Below, one piece after another: positions 43,525 through 54,604 of a stretch of 64,000 bases of DNA. The DNA is from Allochromatium humboldtianum (GTDB lineage Bacteria > Pseudomonadota > Gammaproteobacteria > Chromatiales > Chromatiaceae): assembly GCF_013385175.1 (NCBI RefSeq), contig NZ_JABZEO010000016.1, positions 1-64,000 on the forward strand, read 5' to 3'. The position numbers and the translations under genes were made by a program. Position 1 is the first letter of the stretch, and the number at the start of each line of letters is the position of its first letter. The notes beneath the pieces were generated by a model. It saw nothing but the letters and a program-made list of their open reading frames with translations. It was not told where the DNA came from and did no database searches.

Positions 43525-44235
43525 CTATGGGCGTGACTCGATCGTACTGAGCCAGGCGTCGAAGAACCGCCGGCCCTGTTGCTCCAGGGTCGGCGCCAGA
43601 CGTGCACTCTCGGCGCGCAAGTCCGGGATCGAGATCCCGGCAGCCGCTAGTTCGCTGGCATGACCGATCAGCCAGCGTTCGAGCTGGTCGGCGCGGACTT
43701 CCGGGTGACACTGGAGCGCAAGCGCCGAGCGCCCCCACGAGAAAGCTTGGTTGGGATACAGATCGGTGGAGGCCAGTTGCGTGGCGTTGCTTGGAAGATC
43801 GAAGGTGTCGCCGTGCCAGTGCAGCATCGAGGTCAGGGCGCCATCGAGGTGCGCCAGCGGCGAGACCTGCCCCTCCGGCGACAGGCGCAGCGGCGTCCAG
43901 CCGATCTCTTTGCACGGTCCCGGATAGACACGCGCCCCGAGCGCCCGCGCCATCATCTGCGCGCCCAGACAAATCCCAAGCGTCGGGCGATCGGCCTGCA
44001 AGCGTCTTTCCAGCAGGCTTAACTCGTCGCGGATGAACGGATAGCTCGCCTCTTCGTAGGCGCCGATCGGCCCGCCCAGCACGACCAGCAGGTCCGGCTC
44101 AGTGGGATCGATGTCGTCGAGCCGGTCGACGCCGGCCTCCAGATAGCGCAAGGCCCAGCCGCGCTGGGTCAGCACCCCGGCGAAAGCCCCCAGGTCTTCG
44201 AATGCCACGTGCCGAATCGCGACCGCTGTTTTCAT
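43525..44235 (-). CDS. Class I glutamine amidotransferase-like protein
   Basis: The 236-residue protein has the class I GATase triad: nucleophile Cys89 in TLGICLGAQMMA, His in LALQCHPEV (about 178) and its Glu two residues on. The oxyanion strand is VVLGGPIGAYE. These stand-alone proteins resemble GuaA-type amidotransferase domains and hydrolyse glutamine or gamma-glutamyl compounds; the substrate here is not known. The ATG is preceded by GGAGC, and it starts 24 bp after the stop of the hybrid kinase gene on the same strand, so both may share a transcript. Confidence 0.87.
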   Translation of the reverse strand: MKTAVAIRHVAFEDLGAFAGVLTQRGWALRYLEAGVDRLDDIDPTEPDLLVVLGGPIGAYEEASYPFIRDELSLLERRLQADRPTLGICLGAQMMARALGARVYPGPCKEIGWTPLRLSPEGQVSPLAHLDGALTSMLHWHGDTFDLPSNATQLASTDLYPNQAFSWGRSALALQCHPEVRADQLERWLIGHASELAAAGISIPDLRAESARLAPTLEQQGRRFFDAWLSTIESRP

Positions 44236-44259
44236 TGATGCGCTCCGTTGTTCGATTCA

Positions 44260-46494
44260 TCAACCCAAGGACTCCAGCAGAGCCAGCAGCGCCTGTCGCC
44301 CGAGCGGCTTGACCAGATGCTCATCGAAACCGGCGGCCAGCGAACGTTCGCGGGCCTGCTCGTGGCCGAGTCCGGTCAAAGCGACCAGCTTCAAACGCTT
44401 GGGATCGGGATAGTCAGCACGCAGACGCCGCGCGATCTCCAGCCCGTCCATGCCGGGTAGGCCGATGTCGAGCAGAGCCACGCGTGGACACTGACGCTGC
44501 ACCAAATCCAGGGCGTCCGGACCGCAACGGGCGACATCGACCGGATAGCCCAGGATCTCCAGCAGCATCGCCAGAGCATCGACCACGTCCGGATCGTCGT
44601 CCACCACCAGGACGCGCGGTTTCTCGCCTGCCGGCGGTGCCGGCGGATCGTCCGGAGACGCGCTCACATTCATGCGCGGTGCGTCCGTGAGGACCGGCAG
44701 CCGCAGACAGAGTTCGGTGCCGCGCCCCAAGCCATCGCTGCGCGCCTCCAGACGACCGCCATGCAGCTCGGCGAGTCGGCGCGCGATGGCCAGTCCCAGC
44801 CCCAGTCCGCCGTTGTCGGCATCGCTTGCATGCGGCCCGCGCGTGAAGAGTCCGAACAACGAATCGAGCTGTTCGGCCGTCATGCCCTGCCCGTTGTCGC
44901 GCACCTGGATCAGCACCGAGTCGCCCTCGATGCGGGAGTCGATGCGGATCTCACCGCCGGGCGGGGTGTAGTTGGCGGCATTGACCAGGATGTTGAGCAG
45001 GATCTGCGACAACCGCACCGGATCGCCCAGGACACGCCAACCGGGCGCCGGCAGTCGACAGACGAATCGGTGTCGATGCTCCTCCATGAGCGCGCGCGCC
45101 CCATCGGCGGCCTGCTGGAGCAGTTCGCGCACCCGCAGCTCGACCGGCTCCAGCTCGATGCGCCCCTGCACGATCCGCGACACATCGAGCAGATCGTCGA
45201 GCAGCCGGCCCATGTGCGCGGTCTGGCGGTCGAGCACCTCGATCGCCCAGCGGATGCGGGGGTCGCCATCGACGCCGAGCGCGCGCAGAATCTCGACGGC
45301 ATGGCGGATCGGCGCCATGGGGTTGCGCAGCTCGTGTCCGAGCACGGCCAGGAACTCGTCCTTGCGCCGGTCGGCCTCGCGCAGCGCCTGCTCGGCGGCC
45401 TTCTCGGTGCGGATGTCGCGCGTCACCGTGGCATAGTGCAGCGGACGCCTGGTGTTGGGATCGTCGATGCGCAGCGCGTCATAGAAGACGTCGATCGGCT
45501 CGCCGGTGACGAAATGGCGGAAGCGGAACTCCCCAGACCAGCGCCCGGCGGACTCCACCACCGGCAGGATGGACTGGCGCAGCTGCTCCAGATCCTCGGG
45601 CATGAAGAAATCCTCGATCCGGATCTCGGTGATGTCCTGTTCCGCATCGAGACCGACCAGCGAGCGCCCGGCCGGGTTGATATAGAGTCCGCGCCGGTCG
45701 AGTCCGGCGATACCGATGAAGTCCGACGAGGACTCGACCACGGCGGCCAGATCACGCGCACGGGTCTCGGCCTCGCGCCGGTCGGTGATGTCGATGATGG
45801 CCGCCACGGAACGCACCGGATCGCCGTGCGCATCCCGGATGAAGGTCGCGTTCACCAGCGCCCAGACCACGGTGCCGTCCTTGCGTACATAGCGTTTCTC
45901 GGTGAAATAATCGGTGTCCAGTCGCAGCGCCGCGCGCCGGAAACGCCGCCGGTCGTGCCAGCGGTCCTCCGGATGGGTGAGATCCTGGAACGACATCCCG
46001 AGCAGCTCCCCGGCCTCGTAGCCGAGGATGCGGCACAGACGCTGGTTGACCCGCAACACGCGGCGGGTGCTCGGGTCGATGACCGCCATGCCGACCGTCG
46101 CCAGATCGAACATGAGCCGGAACTGGGTCTCGCTCTCGCGCAGTGCCTGCTCGACGCACAGCGTCTCGGTGAGATCGAGCGCACAGACGAAGACGCCGGT
46201 CGTCTCGCCCGCTGCGCCGAGCATGGGAGTCAGGATCAGGTCGAGCCGGTGTGTGCGAGCGGCCTCATCCAGGGCAAGGGTTTGGCGAACAGGCCGGCCG
46301 CTGGCCAGCACCTGACGCGCCAGCGGCATGAACTCGGCGCTGGTCGTCAGGTCCGGCAGCGGTGTCTGCGGATCAGTCGAGGTCTGGAGCCAATTCAGAC
46401 AGAGTGCCGTATCCAACACGCCCAAGGCGACCGGAACCTGGATGGTACGCTCGGATGGGGTTGGCGAGGACTGAGCAAGCGAATCGGGGAGCAA
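44260..46494 (-). CDS. Cytoplasmic PAS-PAS hybrid sensor histidine kinase with C-terminal receiver
   Basis: The 744-residue protein has a divergent N-terminal PAS-like segment (about 15-120), two PAS domains (about 125-240, FRLMFDLATVGMAVID; and 245-370), a HisKA domain with phospho-acceptor His in VLGHELRNPMAPI (about 392), HATPase_c (about 490-605; NAANYTP, DNGQGM, GLGLGLAIA) and a receiver (about 625-740; RVLVVDDDPDV, phospho-Asp in LLDIGLPGMDG). There are no transmembrane helices, so it senses an internal signal. The TTG start at 46494 has no obvious ribosome-binding site and the true start may be further in. It is divergent from iscA. Confidence 0.9.
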   Translation of the reverse strand: MLPDSLAQSSPTPSERTIQVPVALGVLDTALCLNWLQTSTDPQTPLPDLTTSAEFMPLARQVLASGRPVRQTLALDEAARTHRLDLILTPMLGAAGETTGVFVCALDLTETLCVEQALRESETQFRLMFDLATVGMAVIDPSTRRVLRVNQRLCRILGYEAGELLGMSFQDLTHPEDRWHDRRRFRRAALRLDTDYFTEKRYVRKDGTVVWALVNATFIRDAHGDPVRSVAAIIDITDRREAETRARDLAAVVESSSDFIGIAGLDRRGLYINPAGRSLVGLDAEQDITEIRIEDFFMPEDLEQLRQSILPVVESAGRWSGEFRFRHFVTGEPIDVFYDALRIDDPNTRRPLHYATVTRDIRTEKAAEQALREADRRKDEFLAVLGHELRNPMAPIRHAVEILRALGVDGDPRIRWAIEVLDRQTAHMGRLLDDLLDVSRIVQGRIELEPVELRVRELLQQAADGARALMEEHRHRFVCRLPAPGWRVLGDPVRLSQILLNILVNAANYTPPGGEIRIDSRIEGDSVLIQVRDNGQGMTAEQLDSLFGLFTRGPHASDADNGGLGLGLAIARRLAELHGGRLEARSDGLGRGTELCLRLPVLTDAPRMNVSASPDDPPAPPAGEKPRVLVVDDDPDVVDALAMLLEILGYPVDVARCGPDALDLVQRQCPRVALLDIGLPGMDGLEIARRLRADYPDPKRLKLVALTGLGHEQARERSLAAGFDEHLVKPLGRQALLALLESLG

Positions 46495-46633
46495 GACGGG
46501 CCTGAGCAGTGAGAACGAGGTCGATGGCGCGGACGATACTCGCTGCCCGGACAGGCTTCAACCTTGAAAAGGCTCTCTGCCGGATGCAGATTCAGCCCCA
46601 TCGATGACATTGATTTTCAACGAGGCGAAAACG

Positions 46634-46960
46634 ATGACGGTAACCTTGACCGAAGCGGCGGCCCGACACGTCGCCAGCCAGCTCCAACGACGCGGGCATG
46701 GGCTGGGTCTGCGCGTCGCCACCAAGAAGAGCGGATGCAGCGGCTTTACCTATGCGGTCGACTATGCCGATGAACTCGGCGCCGACGACCGGGTGTTCGA
46801 GAGCCACGGCGTCAAGGTCGTGGTCGACGAGACGAACCTGAGCCGGCTCGACGGACTGGAGATCGATTTCGTCAAGACCAACCTGCTCAACCAGGGTTTC
46901 GAGTTCCACAATCCCAATGCCAAGGATCACTGCGGTTGCGGTGAGTCCTTCCGGGTCTAG
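46634..46960 (+). CDS. iscA: A-type iron-sulfur carrier protein IscA
   Basis: The 108-residue protein carries Fe-S clusters to target enzymes. All three conserved cysteines are present: Cys35 in KKSGCSGF, and Cys100 and Cys102 in HCGCGESF. The length and the central DLxxLxGxxIDF-type segment (LSRLDGLEIDFV) match IscA/SufA. ATG 46634 follows GAGGCG and gives the family N-terminus MTVTLTEAA. It lies 18 bp before sufE and away from any full isc or suf operon in the window. Confidence 0.93.
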   Translation: MTVTLTEAAARHVASQLQRRGHGLGLRVATKKSGCSGFTYAVDYADELGADDRVFESHGVKVVVDETNLSRLDGLEIDFVKTNLLNQGFEFHNPNAKDHCGCGESFRV

Positions 46961-46978
46961 TCGCGCGTGGTTTCGGGC

Positions 46979-47398
46979 ATGAATGCAGACATCGGCGAGA
47001 TCGTCGAGAACTTCGAGCTGTTGGGCGACTGGGAGTCGCGCTATCACTATCTGGTCGAACTCGGCGAACGTCTGGCGCCCATGCCGGACGCGCACAAGAC
47101 CGACGCCAATCGCGTCGTCGAGTGCATGAGTCTGGTGCATGTGGCCGCCCATCCGCATCCGGAGCACGCCGGGCGAGTGGCCTACTGGGGCGACTGCGAC
47201 ACAGCCATCATCAAGGGCGTGGTCGCGCTACTGGTCGGGCTGTTCTACGACAAGACGCCGGATGAAATCGAAGCACTCGATGTCGACGAGCTGTTCCAGG
47301 GACTGCAACTCGAAGAGCATCTGAGTCCCAACCGCCATGTCGGCGTCTATGCCATCGTCAATAAGATGAAGGCGCAGGCGCGATTGCTGGCGGTTTAG
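46979..47398 (+). CDS. sufE: Sulfur acceptor protein SufE
   Basis: The 139-residue protein accepts persulfide sulfur from a cysteine desulfurase for Fe-S cluster assembly. The acceptor is Cys49 in RVVECMSLVHV; most SufE proteins have GCQSxVW here, so the flanking residues (Glu, Met, His) are unusual. The rest matches the family: DIVENFxxLxDWESRYHYLVELG at the start and GLQLEEHLSPNRHVGVYAIV at the end. ATG 46979 is preferred to a GTG at 46967. Its stop codon overlaps the stop of the convergent molybdenum hydroxylase gene by two bases. Confidence 0.92.
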   Translation: MNADIGEIVENFELLGDWESRYHYLVELGERLAPMPDAHKTDANRVVECMSLVHVAAHPHPEHAGRVAYWGDCDTAIIKGVVALLVGLFYDKTPDEIEALDVDELFQGLQLEEHLSPNRHVGVYAIVNKMKAQARLLAV

Positions 47399-49536
47399 AG
47401 CCGGATCGGCAGCGTTCTGAACGGACGCCCGAGCAAGGCCAGAAGCGCATTGGCCACGGCCGGGGCCACCGCCGGCGTGGCGATGGGGCTGACCCCGCCG
47501 GGCGGGGCGTCGCTGTCGATCAGGATCGACTCGACCTCGGGCATCTCGTCGAAGCGCAACAGCGGATAGTCGCCGAAGCCGGTCTGCTCGACCCGGCCAT
47601 CGCTGAAGGTGATGGCGCCCTTGAGGGTCGCGGTCAGCCCGAAGACGATCCCGCTCTCGATCTGCGCCCGCACGGCATCCGGGTTGACCACCTGCCCACA
47701 GTCCAGCACGGCGACGAAGCGCCGCGCGCGTACCCGCCCCTCCTCGACCGCGACCTCGGCCAGCAGGGCCAAGCGGCTGCCGGCGGCCTCGACCAGCGCC
47801 AGACCTCGCCCCAATCCATCGGGTACGGGCGCGGCCCAATGCTCGGCGAGCCGGTCGAGCAGCGCCAGATGGGCGGGGCTATCGGCCAGCAGACTCCGGC
47901 GCAACGCCAGTGGATCGCGCCCGCCCGCGCGCGCCAGCTCGTCGAGAAAGCACTCGGTCGCAAAGGCATTGTGCGAATGACCATCGCCGCGCCACAGCCC
48001 GATCGGGACCGGCGTGTCGGCGCGACGGTACTCCAGCCGCCGATGCGCGAACCCATAGGGCAGACTCGCCGCGCCATCGATCATGAGCGGATCGATGCCA
48101 TCGCGAATGCGACCCGGATCGCGCCGCGCGAGCACCGAAGGCCCGACCACGCGATGGAACCAGGCCACGGGTTCGCCGGTCGCGTCGAGTCCGCCGCGCA
48201 GCCGGTGCAGCGTCATCGGCCGGTAGTAGTCGTGCTGAAGATCGTCGGCGCGCGTCCAGATGACCTGCACCGGCCGCCCGAGCCGGTGCGAGAGTTCGAC
48301 GGCGTCATGCACGAAATCCAGCTCGCGCCGCCGACCGTGACCGCCGCCGAGAAAGGTGGTGTGCACCCGGATGCGCTCGGGCGGCAATCCGGTGAGACGC
48401 TGAGCCAGTTCCTGTGTGGCCGCAGGCGACTGGGTGGGCACGTGGATGTCACAGCCGTCCGGGCGCACGTCGGCGGTGCAGTTCATCGGCTCCATGCAGG
48501 CATGGGCCTGGAAGGGCGCCTCGTAGACCGATTCGATCTCCAGCGCGGCGGCGGCCAGGGCGCGGCTCACGTCGCCCTCCCTGAGCGCCACGGGCGCGCG
48601 TCCGTTCAGGCCGATGTGCAGACGCGAGCGCAGGCGCTCGGTCGCCACCGCCGTATTGACTCGGGGCCGACAGTCGATCTCCAGCCGCGCATGCCCAGCC
48701 AGCGCCGCCCAGCTCGTCTCGGCCACGACCGCGATGCCATGGCGCACCGCGAACACGTCGATCACGCCCGGCACTTCGCGCGCGGCCTGTGCGTTCCAGC
48801 CGCTGATCTCAGCGCCGATGACCGGACAGCGCGCGATCGTGGCATGGAGCATCCCCGGCAGCCGCACGTCGAGTCCGAAGCGCGCCGCGCCACGGACCTT
48901 GAGCGGCGTGTCGAGCCGGCGCTGACTGGTTCCGATCAGGGTCCAGTCGGACTTGTCCTTGAGCACGACCGAGGTCGGGACCGGCAGACTCGCCGCCGTG
49001 GCCGCCAGTTCGCCATAGCCGAGACTGCGCTCCCCGTCGGCATGGCGGACCCGGGCCCGATGCGCGCGACATTCGGATTCGGGCACGCCCCAGGTCCGGG
49101 CGGCGGCCGCGATCATGAGCATCCGCGTCAGGGCGCCGGCCTCGCGCAGCGTCTCCCAGCCGTCGCGGGTGGATGTTCCGCCGCCGGTCGCCTGCTCGCC
49201 CAGCAGATGATTGGTATAGACCGGAGCGACGGGCGCCGGCTCGATCCGGATCTGATCGAGTCCCGCCTCCAGTTCCTCGGCCAGCAGCATGGTCAATGCG
49301 GTCATGACCCCCTGCCCCATCTCCGCGCGCGCCAGCCGCAACTGGATGCGGCCATCGGCATGCAGGCTGATCCAGGCATTGGGTTCGAACTCGCTCGGAG
49401 CCGATGCGGCCGATGTCTCACTCGTCTCCGCGCGCGTCGGCCAGACCCAGCCGAGCGCCAGCCCGCCGCCGCTCAGGGCGACGATCTTGAGCAGATCGCG
49501 CCGCGTGAGTCCTGTCGTTGCACGCGGATCAGCCAC
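47395..49536 (-). CDS. Tat-exported molybdenum hydroxylase large subunit (IorB-type)
   Basis: The 713-residue protein starts with a twin-arginine signal ([21 protein letters not shown]), so it is folded with cofactor in the cytoplasm and exported. It belongs to the xanthine dehydrogenase/isoquinoline 1-oxidoreductase beta family, which binds molybdopterin-cytosine dinucleotide; marks include [46 protein letters not shown] and the late [16 protein letters not shown]. The GTG at 49536, within the 3' end of the small-subunit gene and after GAGG, is a better start than 49587. The substrate cannot be told; members oxidise N-heterocycles or aldehydes. An electron-accepting cytochrome is not encoded next to it. 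Confidence 0.9.
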   Translation of the reverse strand: MADPRATTGLTRRDLLKIVALSGGGLALGWVWPTRAETSETSAASAPSEFEPNAWISLHADGRIQLRLARAEMGQGVMTALTMLLAEELEAGLDQIRIEPAPVAPVYTNHLLGEQATGGGTSTRDGWETLREAGALTRMLMIAAAARTWGVPESECRAHRARVRHADGERSLGYGELAATAASLPVPTSVVLKDKSDWTLIGTSQRRLDTPLKVRGAARFGLDVRLPGMLHATIARCPVIGAEISGWNAQAAREVPGVIDVFAVRHGIAVVAETSWAALAGHARLEIDCRPRVNTAVATERLRSRLHIGLNGRAPVALREGDVSRALAAAALEIESVYEAPFQAHACMEPMNCTADVRPDGCDIHVPTQSPAATQELAQRLTGLPPERIRVHTTFLGGGHGRRRELDFVHDAVELSHRLGRPVQVIWTRADDLQHDYYRPMTLHRLRGGLDATGEPVAWFHRVVGPSVLARRDPGRIRDGIDPLMIDGAASLPYGFAHRRLEYRRADTPVPIGLWRGDGHSHNAFATECFLDELARAGGRDPLALRRSLLADSPAHLALLDRLAEHWAAPVPDGLGRGLALVEAAGSRLALLAEVAVEEGRVRARRFVAVLDCGQVVNPDAVRAQIESGIVFGLTATLKGAITFSDGRVEQTGFGDYPLLRFDEMPEVESILIDSDAPPGGVSPIATPAVAPAVANALLALLGRPFRTLPIRL

Positions 49537-49993
49537 CCTGGACCTCTGGCGTGGCTGCCCGATGGATGGCGCGACGGATACGCGCATAGCTACCGCAACG
49601 GCACAGCACCCCGGACATGGCGGCGTCGATCTGGGCGTCGGTCGGACGCGGATGCTGGGCCAGCAACGCCGCCGCCGTCATGATCTGGCCCGACTGGCAG
49701 TAGCCGCACTGCGGCGCCTCTTCCAGCACCCAGGCCAGTTGCAGCGGATGGCGACCATCGGGCGACAACCCCTCGATGGTCTGGACCGAACGCCCCTCGA
49801 CGGCCGACAGCGGCGTGGAGCAGGATTTGACCGGCTCGCCGTCGAGCCGCACGACACAGGCGCCGCAGGCGCCCTCGCCGCAGCCGTACTTGGTGCCTAT
49901 CAGTCCGAGATGATCGCGCAACACCCACAGCAGGGGCGTGGCCGGATCGAGCGCGAGCGCCTGCGGCTCGCCATTGAGCGTGAAATGGATCAT
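49529..49993 (-). CDS. [2Fe-2S] small subunit of the molybdenum hydroxylase (IorA-type)
   Basis: The 154-residue protein holds two [2Fe-2S] clusters that pass electrons from the molybdenum site. The plant-ferredoxin-type cluster uses the cysteines in [14 protein letters not shown] and VKSC; the second, helical domain uses CGYCQSGQ and [10 protein letters not shown]. It has no signal peptide, as expected, and would be carried out together with the Tat-tagged large subunit. Its gene overlaps the large-subunit gene by eight bases (49529-49536) and comes first in the operon. Confidence 0.94.
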   Translation of the reverse strand: MIHFTLNGEPQALALDPATPLLWVLRDHLGLIGTKYGCGEGACGACVVRLDGEPVKSCSTPLSAVEGRSVQTIEGLSPDGRHPLQLAWVLEEAPQCGYCQSGQIMTAAALLAQHPRPTDAQIDAAMSGVLCRCGSYARIRRAIHRAATPEVQGG

Positions 49994-50130
49994 GGGTCCG
50001 AGACCGAGCGAACGAGAGACGCGCTAGCATTACAGATTTCGCGCTTGGGTGAAAGGAAAGCCCCAGCTCCCGCCACTCGCCCCGCCGCATCATGCACCGC
50101 ACAACGACAGGATGACCGGCGCGCGAGCCG

Positions 50131-52191
50131 TCAGGCCCTCCGACTCATCCCGGCCCACTCCTCACGCCCGCCCCAGTTGTCCAGACGATTGAGCAGACTC
50201 AGCACGAAGCGCTTGTCAAAACGCCGCCCGATCTCGCGCATCAGGATGGCCTCGGCCTCGTCGAAACTCCGGGCGTCGCGGAAGGACCGCGGGCTGATCA
50301 GAGCCACGAAGGCATTGGCGAGCGCGACCACCTGAGCGGCGGGCAGGATCTCGTCACCCTTCAGGCCGCCCGGCCGCCCGCTGCCGTCGACCCATTCGTT
50401 GATCTGCGCCAGGGTCTCGAGTACCGGGCCATCGAACTCGATGTCGCGCAGCAGCTCCGGCCCGGCATCGAGCGCCTCGCGCACCCGCTTCAGCTCCTGA
50501 TCGGTCAGACTGCCGCCCTTGACCAGCAGTGAACGCGGGATGCGGATCTTGCCGATGTTGACCAGACGCGCGGCCTGCTCGGTCGTCTCGACCTGCGACG
50601 GGTCGAACCCGAGATCCTCGGCGATGGCGCGCGCGACCTGGACGACGTATCTGGACTGATGCGCCGAATCGGGATCGCGCTCGTCGACCAGACCGACGAG
50701 GGTGTCGAGCAGCTGCTGGGTGTTGCGTTCGCGCCGGGCGCGCTCGTGCATCAGGTCGGTCAGATCCTCGATGGTGACGAGCACGGCCGGTTCCTGGGCA
50801 TCGGTTGCGGCCGTGAAGGGGCAGTGATGCGAGCGCCACACCCGTTCCCCGCCCTGCTCGTCGCTCAGGCGCTCGATCTCGACCAGGGGTGTTCCGCTCT
50901 CCAGGACGTGCCTGTTGATCGCGCCATAGCGCCCGCCCGCCTCCTGTCCGAGCACGCCGGTCAGTGAACGTCCGAGCAGTTCCTCACGCGCGATGCCGCT
51001 GAGTTCAGCCAGACGCCGGTTGGCATAGGTGATGTGGTTGTCGGCATCGACGACCAGGATGGGATTGGGCTGGCTGTCGGTCAGGATGTCGAGGAACCCC
51101 GACAGACGCTCGAAACGCTCCGAGGACAGCCGATAGCATTCGGCGACCTCCTCGACCCGGCGCGAGGTGGCATAGAGCCAGACCAGCACCAGGGCCGCGC
51201 CGATCAGCACCACCAGCACCGCCAGTCCGCTGATGAGCGTCATGCGCCGCGCATCGCTCGCCGCCAGGGCTTCGGCGGAACCGATCCGATGCACCAGCAC
51301 CCAGTCGGTTCCGGGGATGCGCCGACTGACGGCAAAGGATTCGGTGAAGGCGTAATGACGGCCCTGATGGAACAGCCCCGGCTGCTCCAGCGCTTCGACG
51401 TCGATGAGATCCCTGGTGTTGACCGCGAGCCGCTTCGTCAGCGGCTCACTGCCGTCGAGCAGCGGCGAGAGATATTCGATCAGATTGCCGGAGCGACGGA
51501 TCACATAGGTTTCGGACGTGCGCGCCGTGAGTCCCGGTTGTTTGAGTATCGCAAAGACCCCGGCATCGATCGGGCGCAGCGCCAGGAGACGCGCGATCAC
51601 CGTCTCAGAACCCTCGTCTCCGGAAGCATCCGCGAACACAGGCACCAGAAAACCGAGCGTCAGCCGATCATGCACACCGCGATGCAGATCGAGCAACCCG
51701 CGCTCGGTCAGCGGCGTTCGTTGCAGGAACTCGGCCAGCGCACCCTCGATCGGCGGCATGCCGTTCGTCGCGGCCAGGAGCCGGCCTTGCGGGTCGAGCA
51801 CCGCCAGACTGCCTTCGAGCCCCATTTCGAAGTGACTGGGCCGATAGCCGGTACTCTGACGCGACAGAAACCCCATGCGTTCGGCCGTCACGGCCAGCAG
51901 GTCGCGCAGCGTCTCACGTACCGTCTCGTCCGGCGACTCACCTGCCTGCATCAGATCCGTCAGCGCTCGATGCAAGGGAGAATGCTGTGCCGATCGCTCC
52001 AGCACGGCATACTGACCTTGCATCCAGTGCTCGATCGCCTCGACGCGACTGTCGGCCACGAGGTTCATCTGGGTCTGCAACGCCTGGATATCGCGCCCCT
52101 TCTCGGCATTGGCGAAGACGATGATGCCGTAGATCGCCAGCCCCAGGCTGAGCACGAGTGCGGCGATGGCGAACTGGATCTGTTTGTTCAA
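50131..52191 (-). CDS. dCache-PAS protein with degenerate HD-GYP domain
   Basis: The 686-residue inner-membrane protein has two transmembrane helices (about 7-28 and 318-343) framing a periplasmic dCache sensor, then a PAS domain (about 368-485, LDILTDSQPNPILVVDADNHITYANRR) and a domain of HD-GYP shape (about 490-665). In active enzymes the core reads HDIGKI; here it is ARLVNIGKIRIP, with Val-Asn in place of the metal-binding His-Asp. The later HHE is NEW in AQINEWVDGSGRPGGLKG. It should therefore not hydrolyse cyclic di-GMP, but could bind it or act as a signalling adaptor. It lies alone between the molybdenum hydroxylase and citrate synthase genes. Confidence 0.87.
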   Translation of the reverse strand: MNKQIQFAIAALVLSLGLAIYGIIVFANAEKGRDIQALQTQMNLVADSRVEAIEHWMQGQYAVLERSAQHSPLHRALTDLMQAGESPDETVRETLRDLLAVTAERMGFLSRQSTGYRPSHFEMGLEGSLAVLDPQGRLLAATNGMPPIEGALAEFLQRTPLTERGLLDLHRGVHDRLTLGFLVPVFADASGDEGSETVIARLLALRPIDAGVFAILKQPGLTARTSETYVIRRSGNLIEYLSPLLDGSEPLTKRLAVNTRDLIDVEALEQPGLFHQGRHYAFTESFAVSRRIPGTDWVLVHRIGSAEALAASDARRMTLISGLAVLVVLIGAALVLVWLYATSRRVEEVAECYRLSSERFERLSGFLDILTDSQPNPILVVDADNHITYANRRLAELSGIAREELLGRSLTGVLGQEAGGRYGAINRHVLESGTPLVEIERLSDEQGGERVWRSHHCPFTAATDAQEPAVLVTIEDLTDLMHERARRERNTQQLLDTLVGLVDERDPDSAHQSRYVVQVARAIAEDLGFDPSQVETTEQAARLVNIGKIRIPRSLLVKGGSLTDQELKRVREALDAGPELLRDIEFDGPVLETLAQINEWVDGSGRPGGLKGDEILPAAQVVALANAFVALISPRSFRDARSFDEAEAILMREIGRRFDKRFVLSLLNRLDNWGGREEWAGMSRRA

Positions 52192-52327
52192 ACCTGTGTC
52201 CTCTTTACGAAGACAGGATCGAACTCACCCACCGGGCGGCACGCGTGATCCCGATGGACGCCGGTCGATCCTGTCTGTTGTCAGGAGTCTGTCGTGACCG
52301 CCGTCTCGATCAGTCCGCCCCCAGGGT

Positions 52328-53617
<1,290 letters not shown>

Positions 53618-53620
53618 GGT

Positions 53621-54604
53621 TCAGATCTCCGCCACCAGTTTGTCGTAGAAGCCCAGGAAGTCGTCCGGGGTCGGCCCCTCGCGCCACTCGATGGCGCTGC
53701 GCGGGTGCTGGTTGAGCTGGCCGGTGAGGTTGTAGGGGATCGACGGCCCCCAGTCGAGTTCCCGGCGCAGGGGGAACAGGTATTTCTGGATCACCTCGAT
53801 CACCGGGCGCACGTCGAACTTGGGATTGCGCAGGAAGCCGAGCAGCAGTTCGGTGTGACAGTTGCCCGCACCGCGTCCGAAGCCGTACATGGTGGCATCG
53901 ACCCGGTTGCAGCCGAGGATGATGGCCTCGATGGTGTTGGCGAAGGCCAGTTGCAGATTGTTGTGGGCGTGGATGCCGATCTCCTTGCCGGTGCCTTCCA
54001 GGGCGGAGGTGTATTTTTTGTAGAGCCGGTCGATCTGCTCGCGGTAGAGATAGCCGAAGCTGTCGACGATGACCATGGTGGTCGCCGGCGTGGGCGCGAT
54101 CGACTCCAGCACGGTGTCGATCTCTTCCTCGGTGATGTTGGAGACGGCCATCAGGTTGGCCGTGGTCTCGTAGCCGAGTTCATGGGCATGGCGGATCATG
54201 TCGACCGCCTCCGAGACCTGATGGGCATAGAAGGCCACGCGGATCATCGACAGCGGACTCTCGGCGGCCGGGACGATCTGAGTCTCCCAGTCGCTCTTGC
54301 CGGCGTCGGCCATGGCCGCGAGCTTGAGTCCGGTCTTCTCGGGGTCGTGATCGCCGACCACGCGCCTGAGGTCAGCCTCGTCGCAGTGACGCCAGGGGCC
54401 GAACTTCTCCTTGGGGAAGATCTTGGGCGAGTTTTTGTAGCCGATCTCCATATAGTCGATGCCCGCCTCGACACAGGCCCGGTAGACAGCCCGCACGAAC
54501 TCGTCGCTGAACTGATGGGCATTCACCAGCCCACCGTCCCGCACGGTGCAGTCGAGCACCTTGAGTTCGGGCCGGAAGGTGATCCAGGGGGCTTTGTCGG
54601 ACAT
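53621..54604 (-). CDS. DRE-TIM metallolyase (HMGL-like aldolase)
   Basis: The 327-residue protein belongs to the HMG-CoA lyase/isopropylmalate synthase/4-hydroxy-2-oxovalerate aldolase superfamily. The metal-binding DCTVRDGGLVN motif begins at about residue 18 (a D-x-x-x-RDG), the second metal ligand pair is in GIHAHNNLQLAFANT (His-x-His-x-Asn), and GYGRGAGN-like (YGFGRGAGNCHTE) is the usual late loop. It lacks the C-terminal regulatory domain of isopropylmalate synthases and the DmpG communication domain. The exact reaction is unknown. Direct coupling to gltA points to oxo-acid or citrate-related metabolism, which is inference. GGAGACC precedes the ATG. Confidence 0.87.
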   Translation of the reverse strand: MSDKAPWITFRPELKVLDCTVRDGGLVNAHQFSDEFVRAVYRACVEAGIDYMEIGYKNSPKIFPKEKFGPWRHCDEADLRRVVGDHDPEKTGLKLAAMADAGKSDWETQIVPAAESPLSMIRVAFYAHQVSEAVDMIRHAHELGYETTANLMAVSNITEEEIDTVLESIAPTPATTMVIVDSFGYLYREQIDRLYKKYTSALEGTGKEIGIHAHNNLQLAFANTIEAIILGCNRVDATMYGFGRGAGNCHTELLLGFLRNPKFDVRPVIEVIQKYLFPLRRELDWGPSIPYNLTGQLNQHPRSAIEWREGPTPDDFLGFYDKLVAEI

